Below the pieces are notes generated by a model that did no database searches, was not told the origin of the DNA, and was given only the letters and a program-made list of their open reading frames with translations. A program made the position numbers and the translations under genes. From positions 1 through 6,499 of the forward strand of contig JAIFNE010000212.1 of the NCBI GenBank assembly GCA_020047875.1: a stretch of DNA of 6,499 nucleotides, in the 5' to 3' direction. Source of the DNA: Hydrogenophaga sp. (GTDB lineage: Bacteria; Pseudomonadota; Gammaproteobacteria; Burkholderiales; Burkholderiaceae_C). Below are positions 1-4,892 of the stretch, piece by piece; within the stretch, counting starts at the first letter, position 1, and the number at the start of each line of letters is the position of its first letter.

Positions 1-883
1 AGACGATGAGCGCAAGCAACACCACCACGCCCACCGCCGCGTAAGGCCAGGGGTGGCTGTTGCGGCCCAGCTTGAAGCCATGGCGCAACACGAAGAACTG
101 GCGGATGGCGGCGCCGGCAAACATCATGCCGATGAGGATGAGCCAGTTCTGCGGGTGGGTGTAGGTGAAGCTGTAGTGGTTGCTCAGCATGGCAAACAGC
201 ACCGGCAGCGTGAAGTAGGTGTTGTGCACGCTGCGCTGTTTGCCTCGCTGGCCGTGGATCGGGTCCACCGGCCGGCCGGCCTTGATGTCGGCCACCACCG
301 TGCGCTGGCCGGGAATGATCCAGAAGAACACGTTGGCGCTCATGGCGGTGGCGATCATGGCGCCCACGATCAGAAAGGCGGCGCGGCCAGCAAACATGTG
401 GGTGGCGGCGTAGGACGCCACGCAGACCAGCAGCAGCACCAGCGCGCCCACCTTGGCATCGCCGTTTTCGTACAGCAGCCAGAACACCACCAGGAACGCC
501 AGCGCGGCAGCGATCGCGCCGGCCGGGCTCCAGTCCATCACCCTCGGGTCGATCAGGTAAACGCTGGGGCTCCACAGGTAGGAGATCAGGAACAGCGCAA
601 AACCCGAGAGCCAGGTGGCGTAGCTTTCCCAGTAGAACCAGTGCAGATGCTCGGGCAGCTTGGGCGGCGCGCCGGCGAACTTCACCGGGTGGTAGAAGCC
701 GCCGCCGTGCACTGCCCAGAGTTCGCCGCTCACGCCGTCTTTTTTCAGCTGCTCGTCTTGCGGCGGCGTGAGGCTGCTGTCGAGAAAGACGAAGTAGAAG
801 GAAGAGCCAATCCAGGCAATCGCCACGATGACATGAAGCCAGCGCAGCAGCAGGTTGGCCCAATCGAGCAGGTAGGTTTCCAT
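1..883 (-). CDS. puuD: Urate hydroxylase PuuD, membrane domain (partial, C-terminus off window)
   Basis: Integral membrane urate oxidase that would convert urate to 5-hydroxyisourate. In this family a multi-helix membrane domain is followed by a C-terminal cytochrome c domain, which would lie beyond the left edge. The visible 294 residues begin METYLLDWAN. They show hydrophobic helices near residues 11-34, 90-104, 122-138, 147-162, 167-191, 223-235, 247-262 and 281-294. Family-typical segments include HVIVAIAWIGSSFYFVFLD, ELWAVHGGGFYHPVKF, HWFYWESY, SANVFFWIIPGQR and GKQRSVHNTYFTLPVLFAMLSNHYSFT split across 214-240. The start at 883 has a GAGG-type Shine-Dalgarno a few bases upstream (TTGAGG at about 891-896). 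An oddity is the junction Y138-E139: relatives, as I remember them, carry about ten more residues here (a YDxxCRxxGQR-like stretch) between a helix and the NGD motif. The neighbours uraH, uraD, puuE and allC support the assignment. Activity of the shortened protein is uncertain. Confidence 0.9.
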   Translation of the reverse strand, partial: METYLLDWANLLLRWLHVIVAIAWIGSSFYFVFLDSSLTPPQDEQLKKDGVSGELWAVHGGGFYHPVKFAGAPPKLPEHLHWFYWESYATWLSGFALFLISYLWSPSVYLIDPRVMDWSPAGAIAAALAFLVVFWLLYENGDAKVGALVLLLVCVASYAATHMFAGRAAFLIVGAMIATAMSANVFFWIIPGQRTVVADIKAGRPVDPIHGQRGKQRSVHNTYFTLPVLFAMLSNHYSFTYTHPQNWLILIGMMFAGAAIRQFFVLRHGFKLGRNSHPWPYAAVGVVVLLALIV

Positions 884-921
884 GGCGCGCCTCAACAGGA
901 CGGCTGGGCCGTCGGTTGGTG

Positions 922-950
922 CGACTCACCACCGCGGGCGCTGTGAGTCG
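922..950 (-). other. Stem-loop in puuD leader (proximal)
   Basis: Perfect 8-bp inverted repeat, CGACTCAC (922-929) and GTGAGTCG (943-950), separated by 13 bases. It lies about 40 bases upstream of the puuD start, so it would form in the 5' untranslated RNA. There is no U-run after it, so it is not an ordinary intrinsic terminator. Its function is unknown. Confidence 0.45.
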
Positions 951-969
951 GCTGAGGGCCGCGATTGAA

Positions 970-989
970 CGCCCGGTGTGAACCGGGCG
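970..989 (-). other. GC-rich stem-loop in puuD leader (distal)
   Basis: Perfect 8-bp stem, CGCCCGGT (970-977) and ACCGGGCG (982-989), with a GTGA/TCAC tetraloop. It lies between the operator-like palindrome and the puuD start. No U-tract follows on the puuD strand. It could stabilise the mRNA or take part in an attenuator with the second stem-loop, but this is only a possibility. Confidence 0.45.
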
Positions 990-1012
990 CCTGCTCCGCT
1001 GCGACCATGGTT

Positions 1013-1028
1013 AAAGTGTATACAGTTC
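1013..1028. promoter_or_regulatory. Operator-like palindrome upstream of puuD (candidate GntR site)
   Basis: AAAGTGTATACAGTTC matches 14 of 16 bases of the perfect palindrome found between uraH and the GntR regulator gene at 3094-3109. The core TGTATACA is intact. The site lies 130 bases upstream of puuD, which is transcribed away from it, and just past the end of xdhC. I found no other GTATAC in the window. A TATACA hexamer inside the site could serve as a -10 element on either strand, but I see no convincing -35. Binding by the neighbouring regulator is inferred from the shared sequence. Confidence 0.6.
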
Positions 1029-1069
1029 CTGAAGACATTTTTTTGCGGACCAACCCGCCCAGTGCTTGT

Positions 1070-1865
1070 TCACCCCTGAACCATGCGTGGCAGCGAAAGC
1101 AACAACTGGGCCGCCACCGAGGCGGCGATCACCGCCGGTGCCTTGTCGGTGATGCCCGGCAGGCCGATCGGGCAGGTGATGTGAGAGGCGGCTCTGGAAG
1201 CTGGCCCACTTGGTGCGGCTGCCGATCAGGCCCACGAACGGGAGATCGCCCTGGGTGCGCTGGCGCTGCAGGCAGCCGGCCACGATGTCGAGGTCTTCGG
1301 CATGGGAAAAACTCATGATCAGCACCCGCGAGCCGGGCGCCAGATCGCTCACCGCGCCCGCCACCGGGTCCGAGTGCTCGGCCTGCACCGCAGACGGGAG
1401 CGGGTGGGGAAACACCTCGTCGCGGCTGTCGATCCAGCGCACCGAAAAGGGTAACGGCACAAGCGCCTGCACCAGGGCGCGGCCCACATGGCCGCCGCCA
1501 AACAGCGCCACGGGCGTGAGCGGGGTGGCGAGGCGCGGGCGCAGGGCAGGCGCGTCGGCGGCGGTGATGGGCTCGAAGCGCAGCGTGAGCGCGCCACCGC
1601 AGCACTGGCCCAGGCTGGGGCCGAGCACCACGTCGTGCGTCCAGGTGTCGGCGCTGGTGCGCTGAGCACGCAGACGGTCCCGCGCCTGGTGCACCGCGTC
1701 CCACTCCAGATGGCCGCCGCCAATGGTGCCGACCAGGGCATCGGCGAACACCGCCATCCAGGCGCCGGCCTCGCGCGGCACCGAGCCGCGCGTACCCGTC
1801 ACGCTGACCAGAATGGCGGGGTCGGTCGCCAGACGGCGCAGGCAGTCGTCCAGATGGTGATTCAT
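1070..1865 (-). pseudogene. xdhC: Xanthine dehydrogenase accessory protein XdhC, frameshifted
   Basis: XdhC binds molybdenum cofactor and delivers it in sulfurated form to xanthine dehydrogenase, which makes urate from xanthine. From the start at 1865 (MNHHLDDCLR) the frame shows SVTGTRGSVPREAGAWM, VGTIGGGHLEWD, the paired cysteines GQCCGG at residues 86-91, a Rossmann-type LFGGGHVGRAL at 121-131, and GLIGSRTKWASFQSRL at 212-227. The frame then breaks. The expected C-terminus ITCPIGLPGI...KAPAVIAASVAAQLLL is encoded in another frame at 1180-1070, ending in TGA. Relatives have about 12 residues between SRL and TCPIG, but only four bases are left, so about 32 nt seem deleted. Without correction, translation runs out of frame to a TAA at 1011-1013. 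Start choice is uncertain: in-frame ATGs also exist at 1892 and 1946, but they lie in the repeat element. No xdhA or xdhB is in view. Confidence 0.85.
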
Positions 1866-1891
1866 GGGCAGCGGATTGTGGCGAAGCCGCA

Positions 1892-2022
1892 TAGGAGCCT
1901 GTCGGACTTGGGAAGCGCCGGCTGCAAAGCGGCCGCAGCGGTCCATTTTTCACCCGCTTCTTGCCCCATAGCCGGGCTATGGGCTTTTCGCTGATCGACG
2001 CCCCAAGCCCGACAGGCTCCTA
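1892..2022. mobile_element. 131-bp MITE-like element with 21-bp terminal inverted repeats
   Basis: The left end (1892-1912) starts TAGGAGCCTGTCGG and is the reverse complement of the right end (2002-2022) at 20 of 21 positions, with one A/G difference at 1906. A GCA triplet flanks both sides (1889-1891 and 2023-2025) and could be a 3-bp target duplication, though so short a match may be chance. The interior holds a GC-rich inner segment and a hairpin at 1965-1983. It has no credible gene. Size, ends and lack of coding capacity fit a non-autonomous mobile or extragenic repeat. It sits 26 bases upstream of the xdhC start and may have replaced or supplied its promoter. Confidence 0.7.
1965..1983. 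other. Hairpin inside the 131-bp element
   Basis: CCCATAGC (1965-1972) and GCTATGGG (1976-1983) form a perfect 8-bp stem with a CGG loop. On the plus strand CTTTTC follows, so it faintly resembles a terminator, but the U-run is short. It is more likely a structural part of the repeat element. Confidence 0.45.
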
Positions 2023-2183
2023 GCAAATGTGTGGATTCGTAAAGTGGGGGCCGAACGACGAGTATGGCCGCCGCCGGGGGCCACCGGCATGCACAAACCG
2101 CAATACACTGCACACGCCCGACGTGATTGCCGGGCCTCACACAACCCCCCGATCCCTGGGATCGTGCTTCTGGGAAGACCTCC
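2023..2183 (+). other. Upstream region of the lipoprotein gene, with a 15-bp palindrome
   Basis: With the 131-bp element, this completes a gene-free stretch of about 318 bases between xdhC and the lipoprotein gene. I see no convincing -35/-10 pair. TACACT at 2104-2109 is a weak -10 candidate without a matching -35. The palindrome CGATCCC-T-GGGATCG at 2150-2164 lies 20 bases before the start codon and could be an operator or a leader hairpin. It has no other copy in the window. Confidence 0.3.
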
Positions 2184-2708
2184 ATGAAGAGTTCCTCAAC
2201 CGCCCGCCACCGATCCATCTGGCCGCTGCTGGGTTTGGTCTCGGCGATGTTTCTGGCTTCTTGCGCTTCGCCGCCGCCACCGCCGCCACCACCGCCGCCA
2301 CCGGCACCCGCACCCGCACCAGCGCCGCCGCCCGTGGCAGAACTGCCCGCGCCGGCCTTGATCTCCCACGCTGGTACGCCCAAGGAATACCGGCGCGATG
2401 GCGCGCTCCACCTTTACGGGCTGAACGCGAACCGGATCCACAAGGGGCAGCTGCCGCCGCTGATGCACGCGGTGGGTGTGCTCGATGTGGAGCTCGACGG
2501 CCGGGGCAATGTGCGCAACGTGAGCTGGATGCGCGCACCCCACCACGCGCCCGATGTGATGCTCGAGATCGAGCGCACGGTGCGCGCGGCGGCACCCTTT
2601 CCGGCACCGATGCGGCTGGGCGGCGTGACCTACCGCGACGTCTGGCTGTGGGACCGAAGCGGCAACTTCCAGCTCGACACGCTCACCGAAGGCCAGCGCC
2701 GCAAGTAA
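2184..2708 (+). CDS. Proline-rich lipoprotein with TonB C-terminal-like domain
   Basis: 174-residue predicted lipoprotein. Residues 1-26 form a signal peptide (MKSSSTARHRS, then a hydrophobic core PLLGLVSAMF) ending in the lipobox LASC, with Cys27 as the likely acylation site. Eleven consecutive prolines (30-40) and a (AP)n stretch to residue 50 follow, a rigid spacer like those in TonB-type proteins. The rest (about 60-174) resembles the TonB C-terminal fold: GVLDVELDGRGNVRNVSWMR, then a helix with MLEIERTVRAAAPFPAP, then VTYRDVWLWDRSGNFQLDTLTEGQ. The start at 2184 is preferred over the in-frame ATG at 2127 because it gives a proper signal peptide and follows GGGAAGACCTCC. It converges with uraH, with only 18 bases between their stops. 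Its role is unknown and no direct link to urate metabolism is visible. It may have been in place before the cluster formed around it. Confidence 0.8.
   Translation: MKSSSTARHRSIWPLLGLVSAMFLASCASPPPPPPPPPPPAPAPAPAPPPVAELPAPALISHAGTPKEYRRDGALHLYGLNANRIHKGQLPPLMHAVGVLDVELDGRGNVRNVSWMRAPHHAPDVMLEIERTVRAAAPFPAPMRLGGVTYRDVWLWDRSGNFQLDTLTEGQRRK
2271..2333 (+). repeat. CCN/GCN triplet tract coding the proline-rich spacer
   Basis: Low-complexity stretch of CCG/CCA/CCC codons broken by GCA/GCG, coding eleven prolines followed by alternating Ala-Pro. In-frame triplet repeats of this kind can change length by slippage without breaking the frame. Confidence 0.7.
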
Positions 2709-2726
2709 ACGGCCCACGCCGGGGCG

Positions 2727-3050
2727 TCAGCTTCCTCGGTAGGTCGAGTAGCTCCACGGGCTCACCAGCAGCGGCACGTGGTAATGCTGGTCGGTGTGGG
2801 CCACGCCGAAGTCCAGCGACACGCGGTCGAGAAAACTGGGCTCGGGCAACACCACGCCCTTGGCCGCAAAGTACGCCTTGACGTCGAACACCAGCCGGTA
2901 GGTACCCGCCTTCAGGCTGGCGTTGTCGGCGTTCAGGGTAAAGCGCTTGACCAGCGTGGCTTGCTCGCCCTGCGTGGTGTACAGCGCCACGCCCATGCCG
3001 GCGGCAGGGCAGCCGTGCATGGTGTCGAGGACGTGGGTGCTCAGGCCCAT
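2727..3050 (-). CDS. uraH: 5-hydroxyisourate hydrolase UraH, with an apparent internal deletion
   Basis: Transthyretin-related enzyme that hydrolyses 5-hydroxyisourate, the PuuD product, to OHCU. The protein has 107 residues. It shows the N-terminal LSTHVLDTMHGCPAAGM with His6, KAYFAAKG, the HYHVPLL segment (89-95) and the diagnostic C-terminal YSTYRGS (101-107). The start at 3050 has a clear Shine-Dalgarno, AAGGAAACACC before ATG. An anomaly lies at Asp42-Asn43 (junction 2924/2925). Family members read NADGR followed by about seven residues before the LKAGTYRLVF-like strand; here it is NAD-NASLKAGTYRLVF. About nine residues seem missing in frame, including the conserved arginine that belongs to the active site with the histidines and the C-terminal tetrapeptide. 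The overall length is correspondingly short of the usual 115-120. The fold assignment is secure, catalytic competence is doubtful. It is divergent from the GntR regulator gene across a perfect palindrome. Confidence 0.92.
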   Translation of the reverse strand: MGLSTHVLDTMHGCPAAGMGVALYTTQGEQATLVKRFTLNADNASLKAGTYRLVFDVKAYFAAKGVVLPEPSFLDRVSLDFGVAHTDQHYHVPLLVSPWSYSTYRGS

Positions 3051-3093
3051 GGTGTTTCCTTGAATCGGCACCGGATCGCGATGCGGTCGACTG

Positions 3094-3109
3094 AAAGTGT
3101 ATACACTTT
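3094..3109. promoter_or_regulatory. Perfect 16-bp operator palindrome between uraH and gntR
   Basis: AAAGTGTATACACTTT is its own reverse complement. It sits 44 bases upstream of uraH and 26 bases upstream of the divergent GntR gene, well placed to control both and to allow autoregulation. The half-site spacing suits dimeric winged-helix regulators. TATACA within it could act as a -10 on either strand, so binding would block polymerase. A 14/16 copy stands upstream of puuD at 1013-1028. Confidence 0.7.
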
Positions 3110-3134
3110 TTGTTTTTCTCGATACCATGCGTCC

Positions 3135-3782
3135 ATGGAAACCTCCAGCACCCACCAGATCGTCGAATCGCTGACGCGCGCCATCGTCGAGCACCGGCTG
3201 CACCCCGGCACCAAGCTGGCCGAGCAGAAGCTGGCGCGCACGCTGGTGCGCCAGGCGCTGTTTCAGCTGTCTCAAAACCGGCTGATCAAGCTGGAGCCGG
3301 CGCGCGGCGCATTTGTGGCCGCGCCCTCGGTGGAGGAAGCCCGGCAGGTGTTTGCGGTGCGCCGCATGCTGGAAGCCGAGATGGCGCGCGCCTTTGCCCG
3401 CTCGGCCACGCCGGCAGGCATCAAGGCGCTGCGCGAGCACGTGGCGCAGGAGAAGCTGGCGCTGCAGCGGCAAGACGTGCCCAGCCGCACCGAGCTGCTG
3501 GGCGACTTTCATGTGCTCATGGCCGAGCTCATGGGCAACCAGGTGCTGGCCGAGTTGCTGCGCGAGCTGATTTCGCGCTGCGCGCTGATCACCCTGATGT
3601 ACCAGAGCACGCGCGCCGCCGAACACTCCAGCGAGGAGCACGAGGAAATCGTGAAGGCGCTGGCGGCCAAAGACGAAGAGCGCGCGGTGCGCCTGATGAA
3701 CGAGCACCTGCTCCACGTGGAAGAAAACCTGACCTTTGAGCGCAAGCAGCCTGCGAGCGAACTTTCGCTCGCTTTGGGATGA
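3135..3782 (+). CDS. GntR-family (FCD) transcriptional regulator of urate catabolism, HTH shortened
   Basis: 215-residue protein. An N-terminal GntR winged-helix domain (about 6-64) reads IVESLTRAIVEHRLHPGTKLAEQKLA, then RTLVRQALFQLSQNRLI, then LEPARGAFVAAPS. An all-helical FCD ligand-binding domain (about 70-205) includes ARQVFAVRRMLEAEM, GDFHVLMAELMGN, and SEEHEEIVKALAAKDEERAVRLMNEHL. Its place beside uraH and puuE suggests it senses a purine intermediate, but the ligand cannot be read from sequence. The start at 3135 lacks a good Shine-Dalgarno. An oddity is Ala34-Arg35 (3236/3237): the GntR consensus has about six residues here (like DxFGVS) joining the two helices of the helix-turn-helix. 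Their absence should damage DNA binding. The last residues (ASELSLALG) are coded by a 9-bp inverted repeat and lead into a repeat element, so the C-terminus may have been replaced. Confidence 0.88.
   Translation: METSSTHQIVESLTRAIVEHRLHPGTKLAEQKLARTLVRQALFQLSQNRLIKLEPARGAFVAAPSVEEARQVFAVRRMLEAEMARAFARSATPAGIKALREHVAQEKLALQRQDVPSRTELLGDFHVLMAELMGNQVLAELLRELISRCALITLMYQSTRAAEHSSEEHEEIVKALAAKDEERAVRLMNEHLLHVEENLTFERKQPASELSLALG
3753..3772 (+). other. 9-bp inverted repeat at the 3' end of gntR
   Basis: GCGAGCGAA (3753-3761) and TTCGCTCGC (3764-3772) pair perfectly around a CT centre, within the last codons of the regulator gene. TTTGGG follows, so the U-run is too short for a clear intrinsic terminator. 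It may belong to the adjoining repeat or help end the gntR transcript. Confidence 0.5.
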
Positions 3783-3857
3783 CCCCCCGCGCCGCTTCGC
3801 GTCACCCCCCAAGGGGGCGATGCTGGCTGCCCGGCGGAGCCGGTTCCGCGGCATCCT
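3781..3857. repeat. Structured extragenic repeat between gntR and puuE
   Basis: Begins at the gntR stop codon and holds several pairings: CCCCC-AA-GGGGG at 3806-3817, CCGGC-GGA-GCCGG at 3831-3843, and GATGC (3819-3823) with GCATC (3851-3855) closing over the second hairpin. I recognise this style (G/C runs plus a GCGAAGCGGCGC-like segment) as common in Comamonadaceae intergenic regions, from memory. The reverse complement of 3781-3818 resembles 5657-5705 inside allC. It fills most of the 116-base gntR-puuE gap and could separate their transcription. Confidence 0.6.
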
Positions 3858-3860
3858 GAG

Positions 3861-3889
3861 TTGGACTCCCCCTCCATGAACGCTATTCA
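3861..3889 (+). promoter_or_regulatory. Weak candidate promoter for puuE
   Basis: TTGGAC (3861-3866) and TATTCA (3884-3889) are spaced by 17 bases, each matching the sigma-70 consensus at only three of six positions. Transcription from here would start almost at the puuE ATG (3899), giving a nearly leaderless message, which would fit the absence of a Shine-Dalgarno there. The evidence is weak. Confidence 0.2.
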
Positions 3890-3902
3890 TTTTTTGCCAT
3901 GA
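3876..3902 (+). CDS. Possible 8-residue leader peptide overlapping the puuE start
   Basis: ATG at 3876 opens a short frame, MNAIHFLP, whose TGA stop (3900-3902) overlaps the puuE ATG as ATGA. Such overlaps allow translational coupling, which could compensate for the missing puuE Shine-Dalgarno. The frame has no strong ribosome site of its own, so it may be chance. Confidence 0.2.
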   Translation: MNAIHFLP

Positions 3903-4876
3903 ATTCTGTTTACGACGCCACCGCCCCCTACCCCCGCGATCTGCTTGGCTACGGACGTGATGTGCCCCATGCGCGCTGGCCCGGCGGTGCTCGCATTGCG
4001 GTGCAGTTTGTTCTGAATTACGAGGAAGGCGGCGAGAACTCGGTGTTGCACGGCGACGCGGGCTCGGAGCAGTTCCTGTCTGAAATGTTCAACCCGCCCG
4101 CGTTTCCCGACCGCCACATCAGCATGGAGGGCATTTACGAATACGGTGCGCGGGCCGGTGTGTGGCGCGTGTTGCGCGAGTTCGAGCGGCGCGGATTTCC
4201 GTTGACTGTGTTTGGCATTGCCACCGCCCTGCAGCGCTCGCCGGACGTCACCGCGGCCTTCCGCGAACTCGGCCACGAAATTGCCTGCCACGGCCTGAAG
4301 TGGATCAGCTACCAGCAGGTGGACGAAGCCACCGAGCGCGCCCACATGGCCGAGGCCATGGCGATCATCGAGCGCATCACCGGCGAGCGCCGGGGCGTGG
4401 AAGGCCATGTCCATGGCCTGGGCTGGTACACCGGCCGCGACAGCCCCAACACGCGCCGCCTGGTGGCCGACTTCGGTGGTTTCGAATACGACAGCGACTA
4501 CTACGGCGACGACCTGCCGTTCTGGATGAAGGTGCGCAAGACCGACGGCAGCAACGCACACCAACTCATCGTGCCCTACACGCTGGACTGCAACGACATG
4601 CGCTTTGCCCTGCCCCAGGGCTATTCGCACGCCGACCCGTTCTTTCAGTACATGAAAGACACGTTTGATGCGCTGTACGCCGAGGGCGACCCGGCCGGGC
4701 TGGACCGCCCCAAGATGATGAGCATCGGCATGCACTGCCGCCTGCTCGGGCGCCCGGGCCGCATCACCGCGCTGCAGCGCTTTCTCGACCACATCCAGCA
4801 GCACGACCAGGTGTGGGTGGCCCGCCGGCTGGACATTGCGCGCCACTGGCGCGCCGCCCACCCGCTTGCTGACTGA
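3899..4876 (+). CDS. puuE: Allantoinase PuuE (polysaccharide deacetylase family)
   Basis: Cofactor-independent allantoinase of the carbohydrate esterase 4/polysaccharide deacetylase fold, unrelated to the metal-dependent AllB. It hydrolyses allantoin to allantoate. The 325 residues show the family order: YPRDLLGYGRDVPHARWPGGARIAVQFVLNYEEGGE split over 11-46, HISMEGIYEYGARAGVWRVL (73-92), the GHEIACHGLKWISY core (125-138), GWYTGRDSPNTRRLV (175-189), YDSDYYGDDLPFW (197-209), IVPYTLDCNDMRF (224-236), FFQYMKDTFD and the C-terminal MMSIGMHCRLLGRPGR (273-288). The start at 3899 fits the homologous N-terminus but has no Shine-Dalgarno. It is followed after 16 bases by uraD-allC, so they are probably cotranscribed. 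An oddity is at residues 165-173, between TGER and LGWYTGR, where relatives usually have a single proline. Here there are about eight extra residues coded over an 8-bp inverted repeat. It sits in a probable loop, so function may be kept. Confidence 0.92.
   Translation: MNSVYDATAPYPRDLLGYGRDVPHARWPGGARIAVQFVLNYEEGGENSVLHGDAGSEQFLSEMFNPPAFPDRHISMEGIYEYGARAGVWRVLREFERRGFPLTVFGIATALQRSPDVTAAFRELGHEIACHGLKWISYQQVDEATERAHMAEAMAIIERITGERRGVEGHVHGLGWYTGRDSPNTRRLVADFGGFEYDSDYYGDDLPFWMKVRKTDGSNAHQLIVPYTLDCNDMRFALPQGYSHADPFFQYMKDTFDALYAEGDPAGLDRPKMMSIGMHCRLLGRPGRITALQRFLDHIQQHDQVWVARRLDIARHWRAAHPLAD
4402..4419. repeat. Inverted repeat within the extra segment of puuE
   Basis: AGGCCATG (4402-4409) and CATGGCCT (4412-4419) pair perfectly around TC. 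They lie exactly in the stretch of PuuE that looks longer than its family, suggesting the extra bases arose with, or from, a hairpin-forming sequence. Confidence 0.5.
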
Positions 4877-4892
4877 CTCACAGGACGCCCCC

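Noticed and set aside
53..946. Long plus-strand open frame of 297 codons
   Set aside because: It is antisense to puuD, whose minus-strand translation matches a known family along its length. The plus-strand product is His/Gly/Ala/Arg-rich without recognisable domains, a common effect of high GC.
1038..1044. Run of seven T as an intrinsic terminator
   Set aside because: No stable stem directly precedes it on the plus strand and no gene reads towards it on that strand. On the xdhC strand it is an A-run.
2709..2726. Bidirectional terminator between the lipoprotein gene and uraH
   Set aside because: The gap is only 18 bases with at best a 4-bp stem (CGGC/GCCG) and no T-run on either strand.
2027..2881. 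Plus-strand frame of 284 codons overlapping the lipoprotein gene
   Set aside because: It is out of frame with the lipoprotein, which has a signal peptide, lipobox and conserved C-terminus. The alternative product is low-complexity Arg/Ala-rich.
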